Of a stretch of 23,897 nucleotides of DNA, positions 1-9,600 are shown piece by piece; within the stretch, counting starts at the first letter, position 1, and each line of letters starts with the position of its first letter. A program made the translations under genes and the position numbers. Under the pieces are notes generated by a model. That model saw nothing but the letters and a program-made list of their open reading frames with translations, had not been told where the DNA came from and did not search any database. This stretch comes from an uncultured Burkholderiales bacterium (GTDB taxonomy: Bacteria > Pseudomonadota > Gammaproteobacteria > Burkholderiales > Burkholderiaceae), in NCBI GenBank assembly GCA_946480465.1, contig CAMLJY010000080.1, forward strand, positions 1 through 23,897, written 5' to 3'.

Positions 1-1379
1 CCGTCGTTCGTGGCCGCCGCCAGCGCCTCCTCGACCCGGTGGTTGCGCGGGATGACGGCTGGGCTGGCGCGGCGCATGCGGCCAGCGCGCTCGGCATCGC
101 CGCTGCCGCCCGCGGCGCCGTCGCGCGCGCAGCGCTCGCGCCAGCGCGCCAGCCACGCATCCAGCGCGGCCCGGTCGGCGAAGAGGTCGCGCAGCGGCTC
201 GGGCCGGCCTTCCGCCGCCGCGGCCAGGCGCCGCCAGGCCAGCGTGAAGTCCACCGCCTGCGTGTGCAGCAGCTGCAGCCAGTCGTCCGCCAGGGCGGCA
301 TCGGCGGCGTCGTCGGCCGGGGTGGCCGAGAACAGGCCCAGCTTCTCGCGCTGCCCGCGCAGCAGCGCCGCGGCATGCCACGCGGGAAAGGCATCGATCA
401 CCGCCGTCACCTCGGCCACCACGCGCTGGATGGCCGCTTCGTCCTCGGGATCGGCCATCAGCGGCAGCAGGGTCTCGGCGAAGCGGGCGAGGTTCCAGCG
501 CGCGACGTGCGGCTGGTTGGCGTAGGCATAGCGGCCGCCGTGGTCGATGCTGCTGAAGACGGCGCCCGGGTCGTAGGCTTCCATGAAGGCGCAGGGCCCG
601 TAGTCGATGGTCTCGCCGGACAGCGCCATGTTGTCGGTGTTCATCACGCCGTGGATGAAGCCCACGTTCATCCACTGCGCGACCAGCCGCGCCTGGCGCT
701 CGGCCACGGCGCGCAGCAGGCCCAGGTGCCGGTCGGGCGCGTCGAGCAGCTGCGGGTCGTGGCGCGCGATGGTGTAGTCGGCCAGGCGGCGCAGCGTGTC
801 GGCGTCGCCGCGCGCCGCGAAGAACTGGAAGGTGCCCACGCGCAGGTGGCTGGCGGCCACGCGCGTCAGCACCGCGCCGGGCAGCACCGACTCGCGGTAC
901 ACCGGCTCGCCGGTGGCCGCCACCGCCAGCGCCCGCGTCGTCGGGATGCCCAGCGCGTGCATGGCCTCGCCGATCAGTGCCTCGCGCAGCATCGGGCCGA
1001 CGGCGGCCTTGCCGTCGCCCCCGCGCGAGAAAGGCGTGCGGCCCGAGCCCTTGAATGCGATGTCGCGGCGCCGTCCCGCGCGGTCGATCACTTCACCGAG
1101 CAGCAGCGCGCGGCCATCGCCCAGCTGCGGCGAGAAACCGCCGAACTGGTGGCCGGCATAGGCCTGCGCGATCGGCTCCGCATCGGCCGGCAGCAGGTTG
1201 CCGGCGAACAGCGCCGCGGCATCCGGCCCGCACAGCGCCGCGGGCGGCAGGCCCAGCTCGTCGGCCAGCGCGTCGTTGGCGAACAGCAGGCGCGGTTCGG
1301 GCACCGCCGTGGGCTTCCAGGCGACGTAGCTGCCGGGCAGCTCGCGCGCATAGGTGTTGTCGAAGCCGAAGCGGTGCAT
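1..1379 (-). CDS. selO: SelO (YdiU/UPF0061) protein adenylyltransferase, partial
   Basis: Reading the minus strand from the ATG at 1379 gives the start [14 protein letters not shown] and then the hallmark SelO segments: [27 protein letters not shown] with [19 protein letters not shown] and [14 protein letters not shown]. SelO is a pseudokinase-fold enzyme that binds ATP in inverted orientation and transfers AMP to Ser, Thr or Tyr of target proteins; in bacteria it is linked to redox homeostasis. The Asn-Asp of the NTDNM segment and the Asp of DYGP are the expected metal-binding residues. About 459 codons are present and the C-terminus, which in many homologues ends in a Cys-containing tail, runs off the left edge. 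The reading frame stays open upstream of 1379 for more than ten codons without a conventional start, so I kept the ATG. It is divergent from the gamma-glutamyltransferase gene. Confidence 0.9.
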   Translation of the reverse strand, partial: MHRFGFDNTYARELPGSYVAWKPTAVPEPRLLFANDALADELGLPPAALCGPDAAALFAGNLLPADAEPIAQAYAGHQFGGFSPQLGDGRALLLGEVIDRAGRRRDIAFKGSGRTPFSRGGDGKAAVGPMLREALIGEAMHALGIPTTRALAVAATGEPVYRESVLPGAVLTRVAASHLRVGTFQFFAARGDADTLRRLADYTIARHDPQLLDAPDRHLGLLRAVAERQARLVAQWMNVGFIHGVMNTDNMALSGETIDYGPCAFMEAYDPGAVFSSIDHGGRYAYANQPHVARWNLARFAETLLPLMADPEDEAAIQRVVAEVTAVIDAFPAWHAAALLRGQREKLGLFSATPADDAADAALADDWLQLLHTQAVDFTLAWRRLAAAAEGRPEPLRDLFADRAALDAWLARWRERCARDGAAGGSGDAERAGRMRRASPAVIPRNHRVEEALAAATND

Positions 1380-1498
1380 CAGGAGGACCTCGGGGAAGAA
1401 GGGAGTGTCCGAGTGTGCCGGGGAACCCCCGCCCCTCCTGGCCGCACCGGCATGCCATGGCGCGGCCGCGGGCGCCACATCAACCCGCCTGCCGGTGC

Positions 1499-1508
1499 GG
1501 CCTAGGCC
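1499..1508. repeat. 10-bp perfect palindrome in divergent spacer
   Basis: GGCCTAGGCC lies in the 193-bp spacer between selO and the gamma-glutamyltransferase gene, just upstream of the -35-like box at 1516. Its position would suit a repressor or activator site, but ten bases is short for a GC-rich genome and it may be chance. The rest of the spacer (1380-1515) is GC-rich and shows nothing else I can name. Confidence 0.2.
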
Positions 1509-1515
1509 GGCCGGC

Positions 1516-1544
1516 TTGGCGCGGCGGAAGGCGGGACGTATAAG
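1516..1544 (+). promoter_or_regulatory. Candidate sigma-70 promoter of the gamma-glutamyltransferase gene
   Basis: TTGGCG at 1516-1521 (4 of 6 to TTGACA) and TATAAG at 1539-1544 (5 of 6 to TATAAT) are separated by exactly 17 bp. The start would fall near 1551, leaving a short leader with a Shine-Dalgarno sequence (AAGGGGAG) just ahead of the ATG at 1573. The boxes stand out in a GC-rich spacer. Confidence 0.5.
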
Positions 1545-1572
1545 TCCCCACTGATCAACAAGGGGAGTCGCC

Positions 1573-3540
1573 ATGGGCGCCTTGCGCTGGTGGGGATGGG
1601 CGGCCGTGACCGCGCCACTGCTGGTCGCCGCGGGCTGCGGCGGCAGCGACGACGACGATGCCGTGGCGGCTGACAGCGCCTGCCAGGCCGTCACCGATGG
1701 CGGCTCCGTCACCGTGGGCTCCGGCTTGCCGGGTGATCCGGCGGCGCCCGAGCTGTCCTCGGGCTACCGCACCGGCAAGAAGCCGGTGCACGCGAAGAGC
1801 TACATGGTCGTCACCGCGAACCCGCTGGCCAGCAAGGCCGGTTGCGACGTGCTGAAGGCCGGCGGCAGCGCGGTCGATGCCGCGGTGGCGGCGCAGATGG
1901 TGCTGGGCCTGGTCGAGCCGCAGTCCAGCGGCATCGGCGGCGGCGCCTTCATGCTGCACTACAACGCGGCCACCAAGGCCGTGGTGGCCTACGACGGCCG
2001 CGAAACCGCGCCCGCCGCCGCCACCGAGAACTACCTGCGCTACATCGACGACGGCAGCGCGATGACCACGCCGCTGCCGAACGCGCGGGCCAGCGGCCGC
2101 AGCATCGGCACGCCGGGCGTCGTGCGCATGCTGGACCTGGCGCACAAGGAGAACGGCAAGCTGGCCTGGAAGGACCTGTTCCAGCCGGCGATCAAGCTGG
2201 CGACCGACGGCTTCCCGATCAGCGGCCGGCTGGCCGCCGCCATCGAAGGGGCGGGCGCCAACCTGCGCGCCGATGACGAAGCCGCGGCCACCTACTTCAA
2301 CGGCACGGTGCCCAAGCCGCTGGGCGCGGTGCTCAAGATCCCGAATTACGCGGCCACGCTGACGACGATCGCCAACAACGGCGCCGATGCGTTCTACACC
2401 GGCGCCATCGCGCAGGGCATCGTCGCCAAGATCGGCGCCACCACCCATGCCGCCACCGGCGCGCCGATCACCCCGGGCAAGACCACGCTGGCCGACCTGG
2501 CCGCCTACCAGCCGAAGAAGCGGGAGGCGGTGTGCACCACCTACCGGGCGTACTGGGTCTGCGGCATGCCGCCGCCGTCGTCCGGCGGCATCGCGGTGGC
2601 GCAATCGCTGGGCATCCTGGAGAACTTCAACCTCGGCCTTTACCCGCCGACGGCGCTGGACGGCGAGGGCGGCAAGCCGCAGGTGCAGGCGGTGCACCTG
2701 GTCAGCGAGGCCGAGCGCCTGGCCTATGCCGACCGCGACAGGTACGTGGCCGATGCCGACTTCGTGCCGCTGCCGCACGGCAGCCCGGATTCGATGGTCA
2801 GCAAGTCCTACCTGCGTGCCCGCGCCGACCTGATCAGCTTCGCGACCAGCATGGGCACGGCGCAGCCGGGCATCTTCGGCACCATCACGCTGGGCATGCA
2901 CCCGCCGAGCCGGGAGAACGGCACCACCCACCTGACGGTGGTCGACAAGGGCGGCAACGTGGTCTCGATGACGACGACGGTGGAAAGCGGCTTCGGCTCC
3001 TTCCACATGACGCAGGGCTTCATCCTGAACAACCAGCTGACGGACTTCTCGGCCGTGCCTGCCGACGCCACGGGCGCGCCGATCGCCAACCGCGTGCAGC
3101 CGGGCAAGCGCCCGCGCAGCTCGATGGCGCCGACGCTGGTCTTCAAGCGCCATGCCGATGGCAGCCGCGGCGACTTCCACCTGGGCACCGGCTCGCCGGG
3201 CGGGGCCACCATCATCCAGTTCGTCGTCAAGACCCTGGTCGGCGCGCTGGACTGGAACCTGGATGCGCAGCAGGCGACCTCGATGATCGACTTCGGCGCG
3301 GCCAACAGCCCCACCACCAATGTCGGCGGCGAGCACCCGAACGTGTCTGCCGCGAACGGCGGCGCGGCCGATCCCCTGGTGACCGGTCTGCGGGCGATGG
3401 GGCACACGGTGTCCGTCAACGCGCAGTCCAGCGGCATCAGCACCATCATCCGCGTGCAGGCCGGTGGCGGGCCTGCCTTGCAGGGCGGGGCGGATCCGCG
3501 GCGCGAGGGCGTGGCGCTGGGGGATGCGTTCAAGCCCTGA
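1573..3540 (+). CDS. ggt: Gamma-glutamyltransferase, predicted lipoprotein
   Basis: A 655-residue member of the gamma-glutamyltranspeptidase family, which cleaves or transfers the gamma-glutamyl group of glutathione and related amides and matures by autocleavage into two subunits. Seen: the gamma-glutamyl-binding segment YDGRETAP (about residues 140-147); the autocleavage site [17 protein letters not shown] with nucleophile Thr451; NNQLTDFS (486-493), [12 protein letters not shown] (511-522) and [10 protein letters not shown] (540-549). The N-terminus has Arg5, a hydrophobic stretch and the lipobox VAAGC with Cys22, followed by a GGSDDDD linker, so the enzyme is probably lipid-anchored in the periplasm or outer membrane; Asp shortly after the Cys leaves the sorting destination open. 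It is longer than the roughly 580 residues of the E. coli enzyme. AAGGGGAG lies upstream of the chosen start. It converges on the NRPS gene. Confidence 0.95.
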   Translation: MGALRWWGWAAVTAPLLVAAGCGGSDDDDAVAADSACQAVTDGGSVTVGSGLPGDPAAPELSSGYRTGKKPVHAKSYMVVTANPLASKAGCDVLKAGGSAVDAAVAAQMVLGLVEPQSSGIGGGAFMLHYNAATKAVVAYDGRETAPAAATENYLRYIDDGSAMTTPLPNARASGRSIGTPGVVRMLDLAHKENGKLAWKDLFQPAIKLATDGFPISGRLAAAIEGAGANLRADDEAAATYFNGTVPKPLGAVLKIPNYAATLTTIANNGADAFYTGAIAQGIVAKIGATTHAATGAPITPGKTTLADLAAYQPKKREAVCTTYRAYWVCGMPPPSSGGIAVAQSLGILENFNLGLYPPTALDGEGGKPQVQAVHLVSEAERLAYADRDRYVADADFVPLPHGSPDSMVSKSYLRARADLISFATSMGTAQPGIFGTITLGMHPPSRENGTTHLTVVDKGGNVVSMTTTVESGFGSFHMTQGFILNNQLTDFSAVPADATGAPIANRVQPGKRPRSSMAPTLVFKRHADGSRGDFHLGTGSPGGATIIQFVVKTLVGALDWNLDAQQATSMIDFGAANSPTTNVGGEHPNVSAANGGAADPLVTGLRAMGHTVSVNAQSSGISTIIRVQAGGGPALQGGADPRREGVALGDAFKP

Positions 3541-3611
3541 GAAGCGGTGGCTGAAGGGCGCGAGCGGGTCCGCGCGCGCGGCGGCATGAGCGGCGGCATG
3601 CGCGTCGGCAT

Positions 3612-3653
3612 GACCGGCGGCCGCGCCCAGGGGGCGCCCGCCGCCGCCCGGTC
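3612..3653. terminator. GC-rich hairpin between convergent genes
   Basis: The two arms GACCGGCGGC (3612-3621) and GCCGCCCGGTC (3643-3653, one bulged C) enclose an inner perfect stem GCGCCC-AGG-GGGCGC (3623-3637). The hairpin sits between the converging ggt and NRPS genes and overlaps the NRPS stop codon. There is no T-run on either side, so it would be a weak or Rho-assisted bidirectional terminator at best. Confidence 0.35.
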
Positions 3654-6600
3654 AGGCCAGGGCCTGGCGCAGCAGCTGCCCAATGATCCGATCGACCGGC
3701 GGGCACTCGATCCCGCTGCCTGACAGCGCGGCCTGGGCCTGGGTGCAGTCGATGCGCGCGGGTGTGATGCTCGCTTCGTCATGGCCGGCGATCAGGGCCG
3801 CCATCGCGCACAGCGCCTGGTCCTGCAGCGTGGGGATGAGCAACGCGAGACGCTTCTGCCAGTCGCCGAATGGAAGCAGCGGCAAGTCGGCTCGAATGCG
3901 CGGCAGCAGGTCGAGCAGGCCCGGCGGTTGCGGATGAACGAGATGAAAGGTGCCGGTGGCGGCGCCCGCATGCTTGGCGAGATGGACGATGGCGTCCGCC
4001 ACATGGTCGGCCGTCACGAGGTCCACCGGCATGTCCAGCGCAGGGGCCGAACCCGCGAGGCGCGACAGCGCGAGCACGCAAGACAGCAGGTCGCCTTGCG
4101 GTGCGGGTGCCTCAGCCACCGTGAGCCCGGGCCGGAGGATGGTGGCGCGCAGGCCGCGCGTGGTGGCGGCCCGCACCAATTGCTCTGCCACCCACTTGGT
4201 CTGGCAGTAGCCCGAGAGCAGCCTGCCGTCGGCGTCGATGGGGTCGTCTTCACGCACGACACGTCCCGCACCGTAGGGCAGCACGCCGACGCTGGACACA
4301 TGGTGCAGCTGCGCGCCGGCGAGGGCCGCCAGGCGGATCACTTCGTGGGTCCCCAGCACGTTCGCGGCTTGCAGGGCGGCGTAGTCGGCCATCAGGTTCA
4401 CCTGCGCGCCGATGTGGAAGACGCTGGCCGTTTGGGCCGCCAAGTCGTCGAATGCCGGTTCACCCAGGCCCAGGCGTGGCAGGGCCAGGTCGCCGGTCAC
4501 GCAGCACAGCCGCGCAGCCTGCTCTCCCAGCGATTCGCGCAACCGTGCCGCGGCCTGCGGCGTGCGCACCAGGCACACGACCGGGGCATGCTGCCGCAGC
4601 AGCCGCGCGACGACGCGCCTTCCGATCATGCCCGTGGCGCCGGTGACGAAGATGCTGCCCGCCGATTGACGCGGCGGCGAAATGCGCAGGTCTTCAGCCA
4701 GCGCCACGTGTCGGCGCAGGTTCGCAACCGACTCGGTCCCGGCCGTCCACCGCGGGGCGGCCGTGCCTTCGATCAACTGCGCCAGGCGCGCCACCGTGGG
4801 CTCGTCCAGCCATGGCGCCAGCGGCACGTCGGGACCGAGGTCGCAGCGCACGCGCGCCAGCATGCGCACGGCCAGCAAGGAATGGCCACCGACGGCAAAG
4901 AAGTTGTCATGGCGGTCGATGTGCGCACGCTGCAACAAGTCCCTCCAGACGGCCGCGATCGACACCTCCAACGGGGAGGCGGGCGGCGCTGCGGCGCGCT
5001 TCGCATCGTCCAGTGCGATGCGCGGCAAGGCCTTCCAGTCCAGCTTGCCGTTCGGCGTGACGGGAACGGCTTCGATGCGGCGTATCGCCGAGGGGCGCAT
5101 GGCCGCCGGCAGATGCCGTTCGGCATGGCCCTGCAACGAAGCCATGTCCACATCGATGCCGGCGCGCGCCACCACGTAGGCGGCGAGCGCATCCACTGCA
5201 TTGCCGGCGCCGGATTCGACGGGCACGACCACTGCGCGGCCCACTCCGGGGAAGGCGGCCAGCACGGCTTCGATCTCGGCCACGTTCACGCGGACGCCCC
5301 GAACCTTGACCTGGCCGTCGACGCGCCCGAGGAACTCGATGCGTCCGTCGGGCAGGTAGCGGCCCAGGTCGCCCGTGCGGTAGACCCGTTCGTGCGTGAG
5401 CGGGTGGGTGGTGAACCGGCTGGCTGTTCTTTCGGGGTCCGCCCAATAACCCTTGGCCAGTGCGGCACCGCCGATCCAGATCTCGCCGGTCACGCCCGGC
5501 GGCACCGGCCAGGCGCCGGGATCGCAGACGAACATCGACTGGCCCGCCAGCGCGCGCCCATAGGGAATGCTGTGCCACGCCGGGTCCACCGCCTGCACCA
5601 CTTCGCAGTTGGACCAGATGGCCGCTTCCGTGGCGCCGCCGAGGGCGACGAAGCTTGCGTCTGGACTGGCGGCCCGCACGCGCTCCGGCAAGTCCAGTCC
5701 CACCCAGTCGCCGCTGGCGAAGATGCGTCTGAGCGACGGCAGCGGGGTGTCGCCGGTGGCCTCCAGCAGCATGTCCAATGCGCTCGGCACCGAGTTCCAC
5801 GTGGTGACGCCGTGCCGGACGACGTCGGCCGCCCAGGCGAAGGCGTCCGTGCGGGCTTCGCTTTCCGGAATGGCCAGTGTTGCGCCGGCGGTGAAGGCGC
5901 CGAAGAGGTCGAACACGGACAGGTCGAATTCGAGTGCGGCCTGGCGGTACAGCACGTCGTCGTGGCCGATGTCGAATCGGCGCAGCATCTCGTTCACGGT
6001 GGTCATCACGGCGCGATGCGCAAGCTCCACGCCCTTGGGTTCGCCCGTCGTGCCCGAGGTGAAGAGGATGTACGCACTGGCCTCGGGCGGCACCGTCGGC
6101 AGGCCAGGGCCGACCTGCTCCGCACCGACGGGCAGGGAGGCCGGGGACGCGTCGGGTGCCAGCGGCACGAAAGGCAGCTGCGAATCGCGCGCCCATCCGG
6201 GCACCGCGCCTGCGTCGCCGGTGATCACCCGCGCCTGCGCGCGCTGCACGAGCCGGCGTGCACGCTCCGCCGGCATGCCGTGCGCGATGGGGACGTAGGC
6301 GGCACCGGCCTTCAGCACCGCGCAGGCGGCAACGACTTCGGCCACCCCTTTGCGCGACACCACGGCCACGCGGTCGCCGCTGCGGACGCCGGCCGCGATC
6401 AGGCGAGCCGCATGCGCATCCGACCAGGCAGCGAGCCCGGCGTAGGTGATGCGGCGGCTGCCGCAGGCGATGGCCGGGTGATGGGGGCGTTCGCGCGCAT
6501 GCTTCGCCATGCCCTCGTGCAGCAGCTGCGGCGCCTGCGGTCCGCATGCCGGCGGGTGAACGGCAAGCGCTCGGGCGATGGCGGCGCACGACAGCATTCG

Positions 6601-9600
6601 TGCGTCGCCGACGGGGCGCCCCGGGGCTTGGAGAAGGCCTGACAGCAGCACGCGGTACGCCCGCGCGAGCGCGACCGCTTCAGCGTCCGCGAGAACGCCG
6701 CGCCGGTACTCGAACTCGAGCACGATGCGACGCCGATGCCACTGCACGCCGACGAGCAGGTCGACGGGGCTCGTGCCGTCACGCGAAGGGGCTTCTTCGG
6801 TCGCCTGCCACGCGCTGGCGGCCACCGGCGAGCCGCGCGACTGATCGATGAACTGCAGCGGCAGCGGCCGGCCCTGCAGCGCCTGCAAGGCCGGGCTCGA
6901 AGCGGCGATCTCTTCCCAGGGCAATGGCGCATGGTCGAACGCCGCGGCGAGCAGTGCCTGGACGCGTTGCACCAGCCCGGTGAACGGCTCCGATCGAATG
7001 ACGTCGGCCGCGAAGGGCAGCGGGTTCAGCGTGGGGCCGACCACATCGCCCACCCCCAGCGCGTCACGCAGCGAGACCGGTATGCCCAGCAGCAGATGGT
7101 CCTCGCCGGCATGGCGGCCGGCGTGCACCAGGAAGGCGGACAGCAACACCGTGAACACGCTGCATCCCTGGGCGGCAGCGAAGGCCCGGGCCTGGTCACT
7201 GCGTTGTTCCGACAGGGCCAGGCGCACGGTCCGCGATGCAAGCGATGCGCCGCCAGGCTGGCGGAAGCAGGCCAGGCGTGTGGGCCGCACCGCATGCGCC
7301 AGCCGGCGCGCCCACCAGTGGCGTGCCGTGTCCCGCGCGGCGGAGGCCAGCCACCGGGCTTCTGCCGCTGCATATTCACGATAGGAAACCCGCGGCCGCG
7401 GGTTGCAGTGGTTGGCGTAGGCGTGCACCAGGCTTTCCAGGATCAGCGGCAGCGAGCCGCCGTCCACGGCCAGCATGCTGGCTTCCATGGCCAGCAGGTG
7501 GCCACCGCCGGGTAACGGCGCCAGTTGCAGGGGCGGTTCCCGTTCCAGCGCATCGCGCTCGACATTGCCCTGTTCCGAGATGGTGGTGCGCAACAGCGGA
7601 TGCTCGTCCAGCACGCAGCGCCACGCCTGTTGCAGGCGGTGTTCATCCACCTCGCCGCGCAGGTGCCAGCGCACGCGCACGCGCGAGGCTTCGGGCCCGG
7701 CCAGTTGTTCCAGAACGAGCGCGCGCCGCTGGGCATGCGACAGCGGGTAGCGCGCAGGCGCCGGCGCCTCGGGCTCCTGTGGTGCGGCGGCTGGCGCGCC
7801 GCGTTCGCGGCCCAGCGCAGCGACCGCCGCCGGCGTCGGCTGCGCCAGGAAATCGGCGACGCTGAACGCCACGCCCAGTTCCCGGCGCAACGCGGCCACG
7901 GCACGCATCGCCAGCAGCGAGTGGCCGCCCAGCGCAAAGAAGCTGGTGTGCCGGTCCGGCAGAGGGCGCTGCAGCAGCTGGGTGAAGATGCGGTCGACGG
8001 TGGCCTGCACCGCGTCATCGGCGACGCTGTCGGGCAGCGGTGCAACGGCGCGACCGGCCTGCAGGGCGACATGGTCGGGCTTGCGCCCGGCCGTGCGGGG
8101 AATCGCATCGACGAACGTGATGTGCCCCAGCGTGGGGCCGTCCGGAAATCGCTGCTGCCACGTCGAACGCAGTTCGTCGGCGCTGGCCGCGCTGCCTGCG
8201 CGAAGGACGATGTGCGCATCGAGCGCGGAGCCGGCCACCACCACGCATTCGAGCACCGCAGGATGCGCGGCCAGCGCGGCTTCGGCCTCGGCCAGGTCGA
8301 CGCGCATGCCGCGCAGCTTGGCCGCGCGGTCGCGCCGGCCGACGATCACGACCTGCCCCTGTCCGTCGATGCGCGCCAGGTCGCCGGTGCGCAGCCAGCG
8401 CACCCCGTCCTGCTCGACGTAGCGCGCGGCGGTGGCTTCCGGGGCATCGAAGTAGCCTGATCCGACCCCCGGACCGCCCAGCAGCAGTTCGTCGTCCACG
8501 ATGCGGACCTGCATGCCGGGCAGCGGTTCACCGACCGGCACGGCGTCCAGGGCATCGGCCTGCGAAGGCGCCAGTTCGAACAACAGCGACGTGACGGCCG
8601 CTTCGGTCAAGCCGTAGCTGTTGAACCAGCGCAGGTGGGGCGGCATGGCCTGGGCCCATTGGCGCAGCCGTGTCAGCGAGGCCTGTTCACCGCCGGCGTT
8701 GACCACGCGCAAGGCCGGCGGGAGCGGAAGCGCCTGCTGTGCCAGCTCGTCGACCCACAGGTGCCAGTAGGACGTGGGCAGGTGCAGCACGGTGATCCCC
8801 GCATCGGAAGCCGCGGCCAGCAGGCGCTGCGGATCCTCGAAGCGGACCCTGGGAATGCACACGAGGCAGGCTCCCGCCAGCAGGGTGGGGAAGATCTCCT
8901 CCGCATGTTCATCGAACGAGAACGACGCGAATTGCAGCACCCGGTCGTCGACCGCCAGGCCCATGCGCTGGACGATGCCGCGCGCGTGCAGCAGCGCCGC
9001 TTCATGGGGCACCACGGCCGCTTTGGGCCGGCCCGTGGTGCCGGACGTGAACATGAGCCAGGCCGCGTCGAGCGGGCGGGTGCCTGGGACTTGCAGCGTG
9101 CATGAAGCGTCGGCTTCTTCATCGGCGGCCAGCACCGCCGACACCCGCGCCGCTTGCTGGCATGCGCGCAGCCGATCGGCACCCAGGTCCGCATCCATCG
9201 GCACGAAGGCCGCACCGCTGCGCAGGACCGCCACCAGGGCGATGACCGCGCCGATGCTGCCCTGGCCAACCACCGCGACACGGTGGCCGGGCCCGATGCC
9301 GCGCTGCTGCAGCGAAGCGGCCAGCGAGCGGGAGCGCAGCTCGAGCTCACGGTAGGTGACCGACCGCGACCCCTCGACCAGCGCCGTGCGTGTGGCATGC
9401 ACGATGAACGCTTCTTCCAGCGCGCCGAGCAGCGTGCTGGCGGCGCCGCCCACGGCCCGGGGCGCGCAGTCAGCCAGTAACTCGGAAAGCGATCGTCCGG
9501 GCGTCGTGGCGCCGGCTTCGACCAGCGCCAGCCACTCGCGCAGAAACTGCCGCGCCGCCGCCGGCGCGACGCGCGACGGGTCGTACTGCAGGCAGCCCGC

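Noticed and set aside
1555..3405. A 616-codon minus-strand frame opposite the gamma-glutamyltransferase gene
   Set aside because: The plus strand holds all catalytic motifs of the transferase; the opposite frame is low-complexity.
3583..3617. Three copies of CGGCATG between the ggt and NRPS genes
   Set aside because: Very short, imperfectly spaced and made of common bases for this genome; probably chance.
3781..6642. A 953-codon open frame on the plus strand opposite the NRPS
   Set aside because: It mirrors the NRPS codons; its translation is Arg/Gly/His/Ala-rich with no domain. Long antisense frames are expected at this GC content.
6586..7752. Calling the second condensation domain a cyclisation (Cy) domain
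   Set aside because: Although the following A domain is cysteine-type and SMLAVDGGS is near DxxxxDxxS, the other conserved segments are those of ordinary condensation domains and the Cy-specific GDFTS-like segment is absent. Kept as a finding rather than a call.
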